Of a stretch of 64,000 nt of DNA, positions 59,204 through 64,000 are shown piece after piece. Positions within the stretch are counted from its first letter, which is position 1, and each line of letters opens with the position of its first letter. Below the pieces are notes generated by a model. That model was not told where the DNA came from. It ran no database searches and worked only from the letters and a program-made list of their open reading frames with translations. The stretch is from Zeus faber (Eukaryota; Chordata; Actinopteri; Zeiformes; Zeidae), in assembly GCA_960531495.1 (NCBI GenBank), contig OY482849.1:27713999-27777998 (forward strand), read 5' to 3'. The position numbers were made by a program, and so were the translations under genes.

Positions 59204-59421
59204 TGCTGGGAGGTGGATGTCACGCTGAAGCATAAAACACAAAACAGTGAATTTGGTCTACGAGCAGAATAAGGAAGTTATCCAGGGAACGTGAGAAATC
59301 TGAGAAATGGGTTCTTATCTCACAATTTTACATTTTTAGATATTAATAAATTCTGACGCATGTATGAAACAGTAATGTTGTTCTTCTTTTTCCCACAAAT
59401 TTACGATTCAATTAAAGTGAT

Positions 59422-59520
59422 ATCAATAGTGCACGGAGAGAAGGAAAATTAATCTCTAAATAAATCAAAACTAGTGTTCGATTTAGAGATTCATTTTCCT
59501 TCTCTCCGTGTACTATTGAT
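59422..59520. repeat. 40-bp inverted repeat in OR9 leader intron
   Basis: Arms 59422-59461 and 59481-59520 are reverse complements with two mismatches, around a 19-nt loop. OR5, OR7 and OR8 have only the first arm at this place. Confidence 0.95.
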
Positions 59521-60060
59521 GTAAAAACGTCAAAACCAGCAGAACTGATATATAAATCCTAAAAATCAAAATAATCCAAAATATATTTTAATACTTTTCA
59601 GATTGCAATTTAAAGTTAAACCTGATTCTTTAATTGCTTTTTCATGTTTCCATTTAGTGAAAATTTGGTGTAGAGTTTTCCATCCACCCTTGCAAATCAG
59701 CAGATGGCAGATCTGGAAGGGCAACATCATATTTGAAACTCTAAACTGATTTAAGAACAAATCTTCCCTAGATCCAACCTCTTTAAAATGCTCATCTGCT
59801 TCTTGTGATGACGGCAGTTAACATGTTAAATGCATCATGGCTGGTAATAAAGCCAACGAAAGATCAAGAAACACAAACAATGGAATTGTTGCTCAGATTC
59901 AACATGAGGGTTTAAAGTATGACACAAAATGTGGATCAATCCATTACAAGCCTCTGTCATTGTCACTGTATTACAGCACTGCATTCAGATGTGCTGGAAT
60001 GACGCTTTGTGGTGAGTGGAAGCAGGACATGAATAGAGAATGTTCTTACCTTCACCTTAC

Positions 60061-60133
60061 CTTGGATAATACAATGACATGAAGGCCAGCATGAGCCAAC
60101 AATGATCTGCAACATCCACTAGAGACCTTTATA
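60061..60133 (-). promoter_or_regulatory. OR9 TATA box, leader exon and tandem donors
   Basis: TATAAA 60128-60133, donor base 60061, 67 bp apart. Second donor (GTAAGA) at exon end 60050. Leader ATG at 60090-60092 opens the 18-codon upstream ORF; its TGA overlaps the receptor ATG (59200-59202). Confidence 0.6.
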
Positions 60134-60299
60134 TGCGGTGGCTGGTGTGATGCCTACACGGGGGCAAGTGGCGTCAGAGTCCGATTCAGAAGTGAAGCCT
60201 GCTGATGCCCTCTAGTGGCTGGTTTCAGAACAGTTATCAACCAAACCCAATCGCAAGTGGATGAGTAGATCCATGGAGATCAGAACAAACTTTGGTATT

Positions 60300-62550
60300 A
60301 AACAACCAAGAGAGGAACATGGTGAGCCTGGGTGTGTTCACTTCAGCCGGTTCACTTCACGTTCATTTATCCTACCTCCGTTGTTTTGTATTGAATGCTT
60401 GTAGTATTATAACTTCTTTAGAATCAATATTGCACTGGTTTAAAAAGGGTATCAAAATGTAGCATAATTATGGTTTCTTTAACTATTCCATTTTCATAAC
60501 AAATGACATTATAAAGACAGGACACCACTTCCAATTTAGGAAGAGTAGAAAATAAACCACAATAATTATAAAGAGTTCTTGAGTTGGAGTTCTTGGTCCG
60601 ATACATTTACTTCTGTTTAAAATTTTTCCTGAAAAATAGGATTCATTTTATAATGCTAAATAATTGAATAAAATGAAATAATAATAAAATATATGAAAAA
60701 TGAAATGATAGTAAAATATATACAAAGAAAATATGCAAATTAATACAGGATTTTAAAGAGTGACAAAACTTTAATACAGGGACAATAGTAAGGTAGAGTT
60801 GTGACTACATCAAAAACGGCGAGACACACGCTAAGGGCAGTATCACTTCTCGAAGAAGGGGAATTAACTTAATTTGACGTTCAACTCATACAACTCGTAT
60901 GATTAAGCAGGGTGGGAGCCTTTTCCTGATGTGTTGCAGAGGCAGGTGGAGAGTTTCAGCTGATTTTCCCAAGGCTTGTTGAAAGTGATGTCTCCGCAAG
61001 GTGCATGTTTTTATCTTTCAATGAGGAAACTGAACATAAATACATGATCTAAAATAAATACACAGGTTTTTTGTTTTGTTTGGAGAAATGGGGGGAAATT
61101 TCGAGACACAGCGCAAATTGAGAGGAGAGGAGAGGACCTGAGAGGAGACATTACAATCGCCGTGTGGCCCCCTACACTGATTGATTTTTTTAACGGGGGG
61201 GGGGGGGGGGGGGTAATGCATTTTCAGAACAGAGCAGGTAATTGTCTGGAGCATTCATAGCGAGAAACGGGCATGTTGATGACGTCTCTATGCGCCAGTA
61301 ATTTAACTTCATACGGATCTTTATATACGGAGCGTAGCTGCTGAGTACTCCCTTCTGCTTTTCTTTATGTTCCTTTCCATTCTTTTGTCTATTTTGCCGA
61401 TACATCCAAATACATGGAGTATCAACGCAAAAAAAAGTCAAACTTCTGATAAGTTGGCAGCCTTGTATGTCATCTTGGGTGTGCTGTAAAGCTATGCAGC
61501 GTCATTGCATCACGTCCTGCCTCCTGCACGCTCTACCCAGGCACCGCCCATCGTCGAAACGGTGTGAAAGGGCAACTCCGATGATGTGCAGATCTGATTA
61601 TCTGGACATTGTCCGGAGTTCATGTGTCAAAGCAGCTTTAGTAATACATAGCAATTTATTTATGATTGTAATTCATACCCTATATACCCATACAGATAAC
61701 ACTTTACTTTACTTTTTATCCTATTTGATTTGCTAATTGCCAACTCATATGCTAATTGTCTGTAGAAACCCACCAATCCTAACTGTGATACATAAACTCA
61801 ATCTGATTCTGATCCTGATCCTTCAAAAACTCTCGAGGAATATTTTTCAATGTGTACCGAATTACCGGTGCTGTGCTTTTATTTTGAAACACCGTTTCCA
61901 GCTATGTGGCTGGCATGACCTCATATCCCGAACATCCCACACACTCCTCCATAATGCTGTCAGGGGTCAAAGTAAATCCAAGCGAAACTCAAAGTGGATT
62001 TGTGTCGGATTGTTTTAGTGAAATACATTGAAATGGCTCCAATCTTGAGTTTGGTTTGAGTTGTGAGCTTCAGGTTAAGAGGTGTGACTGATGTTCTTTT
62101 ATTCTTTCATTTGATGGAAGCCTCCAACAGCAAATGGTGCTTCACAGGAAGTGAGCTGGATATGGAACCGGTGGATGTCTGATTAAAATAACATTAACAT
62201 TTTTTGTGCAACTTTATTCAGCTGAACCTCCCTGGTGAAGGCTGCTGAAGGTAACGGTGCGTTGAAGTGTGGGTGTTAAATGTGACTCAAAGGATCAGTT
62301 CTCTATTTTCCCACTCAGGCCTTGTTCAAATCCACAAGCAGCCGAGAAACTGATCACTCGACCACTTCTTACTGGGCTTGAATGCAGTCCAATGGAGCGT
62401 AAACAAACAAGACAGGAAACTGACATGACAGTCAGATATGTCTCTGTGGGTTTTTCAACATTCTTTGAATAACAGTAAATATCGTATTTTATTTAAAACA
62501 ACCTTTTGTAATTACCACAGTACATCCAGAGCAGAAGACTTCCTTCAAAA
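60300..62550. other. Non-genic, AT-rich; outside the array
   Basis: No receptor sequence and no ORF with recognisable content. It includes a 19-bp G run at 61195-61213. Confidence 0.5.
61195..61213 (+). repeat. Poly(G) tract, 19 bp
   Basis: Unbroken run of 19 G after ttttttaac. Length may be affected by sequencing. Confidence 0.9.
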
Positions 62551-62555
62551 GGGTG

Positions 62556-62780
62556 TCTCCTCTACTCTACTCTACTCTACTTCTAACTCTACCTCTACTC
62601 TACTACTTATATTCCTCTACTCTACCTCTACTCTACTACTTATATTCCTCTACCTCTACTCTACTACTTATATTCCTGTACTCTACCTCTACTCTACTAC
62701 TTATATTCCTCTACCTCTACTCTACTACTTATATTCCTGTACTCTACCTCTACTCTACTACTTATATTCCTCTCCTCTAT
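62556..62780 (+). repeat. Minisatellite, 27/33-bp units
   Basis: Tandem units of the form acctctactctactacttatattcct(c/g)t, about five to six copies with alternating length. All frames stay open across much of it, which makes spurious Leu/Tyr/Thr-rich ORFs. Confidence 0.9.
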
Positions 62781-63087
62781 CTCTACGCCTGAAGGGAACT
62801 GATGAGGAAATCCTCCATTTTAGTCAATAACTTGATGAAAATATATGAGTTGATTCTTTAATGTGTTGGTATAAAGATGCAATATGTTATAAAACATTAT
62901 TTGATTTTTTATTGGCCACTCCACGCTGCCGACACTTAGTCGTTCCAAACTTTCTTCTTCTGCAAAGACGAGGCCTTGTGTTCCTCTGCAGGGACAAGCT
63001 GACATTTCCCAAAATCCTCAGTGTTTGCAGAAAGTAGCAATAACTGCCCTCATTAGTCTCTGAGAGGAAAAGGTCAGATCGCTAAGG

Positions 63088-63088
<1 letters not shown>

Positions 63089-63170
<82 letters not shown>
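63089..63170. repeat. (CA)41 microsatellite
   Basis: Uninterrupted AC run followed by tctctctc. Confidence 0.98.
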
Positions 63171-63173
<3 letters not shown>

Positions 63174-64000
63174 CTCTCAGGGATCTATTAGGTTGGTCTG
63201 CAGAGAGATGGGACTAAAGGTCACAGGCCTTATTAGTGCAGAGCTGCTGCTAGCGGCTGTTTGATGCTCTCGCTGCTAATGAGTGTGTGTTGGAAAATAA
63301 TATCAATGTTCCACAGAGAATTGTCATTAACGACGTGTGGAAAACAGTGAGTGGTCATTATTATTATGATAGCAGTGATGCTCTTTAGATGCACCAACTG
63401 CTCTTCCCCAGGCGGCGATACGCATCGTTAATCACTCATAATATCAAAGCAATACAAAATAGTCGGACTCCAAATGAGCCATGAGGCCTTGGAGTCCACG
63501 GCTCTGTGGAGTTCACCGCTCAGGAAGGACAGCGCTTTCAAAACATCATGATTGTCGGCTGAATCACGTTTCTTCCACCAGGAGTTTTCCCAATTTAAAT
63601 ATCATTCCTTACTGTCTTTAAACATTTCTTTGTAATCAACGTTAATCCTTTGTGGTTAAAATAAAGAAAGTCTTGTTTATCATTCCAGTCAATGGTCAAT
63701 GCATTCGACTGTTTCGAATGAAGATTAAGTTTTAAAATAAAAAATAAAAAATGAAAACTGAATGACCGTTAAGTTTGAGGTTGTAAAATAGAAAAGAAAA
63801 GAGAACATAATTTCTCTGAAAGATGTGATATGCACTCAGCACTCTGGGTTATATGATATAAGATAACACTTTAAGATGAGTTAAGATAAGATAACACTTT
63901 ATTAATCCCTGGGGCCAAACTGTGGTTCTGGAAAGTTATGGAAAGTTATGGAAAGTTTGAATGCTTCATCATAAACTTTGAGAAGGATTCATATAAACCT
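63171..64000. other. Non-genic right edge
   Basis: No gene seen. gataagataacactttattaatccc (about 63886-63910) resembles a LINE 3' tail on the minus strand. A triple ggaaagttat repeat lies near 63930-63956. Confidence 0.4.

Noticed and set aside
62438-62830. 130-codon Leu/Tyr/Ser-rich ORF
   Set aside because: Minisatellite translation; several frames are open for the same reason.

Overview
The window is from a teleost fish genome. The evidence is a tandem array of fish-type odorant receptor genes of the OR131-2-like family, embedded in a fish-typical set of repeats: Tc1/mariner remnants, hAT, L1- and L2/CR1-like LINEs, a tRNA-derived SINE, endogenous retroviruses (ERVs) and long (TG)n tracts. 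Every host gene I can support is on the minus strand. Receptor exons are visibly GC-rich, and the surroundings are AT-rich.

Receptor array. Seven genes appear intact. Each has a non-coding leader exon behind a TATA box, a 50-codon exon 1 ending in ...KHQ, and a large exon 2 carrying TM2-TM7; the coding intron is in phase 0. Three are A-type tandem copies: OR1 4446-6456, OR2 9319-10763, OR3 13253-15270. Four are B-type: OR5 19927-23668, OR7 32979-35877, OR8 50068-52513, OR9 56751-59203. Broken relatives are psiOR4 (18880-19526, a third lineage), an orphan exon 1 (26570-26693), psiOR6 (27033-28370), a decoy exon 1 inside the OR5 intron (22826-22872) and two orphan A-type leader exons (about 3622 and 8590). 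All intact genes and psiOR4 have Cys where class-A receptors normally carry the Arg of the D/ERY motif.

Mobile DNA. 1-3314 is the 3' end of a plus-strand retrovirus (ERV-A: env with one in-frame stop, then LTR). 28855-30603 is a minus-strand env/LTR fragment (ERV-C). 30605-32139 is a decayed hAT element. 36942-49295 is a composite: an LTR plus leader plus gag start (ERV-B, plus strand), a minus-strand ERV-A copy deleted between gag and RNase H, an L2/CR1-like LINE, an L1-type LINE, then an ERV-B env TM fragment and LTR. Every B-type coding intron carries a Tc1-like element lacking its catalytic core, so the element was present before the B genes duplicated.

The most interesting host signal is regulatory. 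In all four B-type genes the spliced leader would encode an 18-codon upstream ORF whose TGA stop overlaps the receptor ATG. A second donor 11 nt downstream, also present in all four, would instead close that upstream ORF early. 60300-64000 shows no gene I recognise, only simple repeats and a minisatellite.
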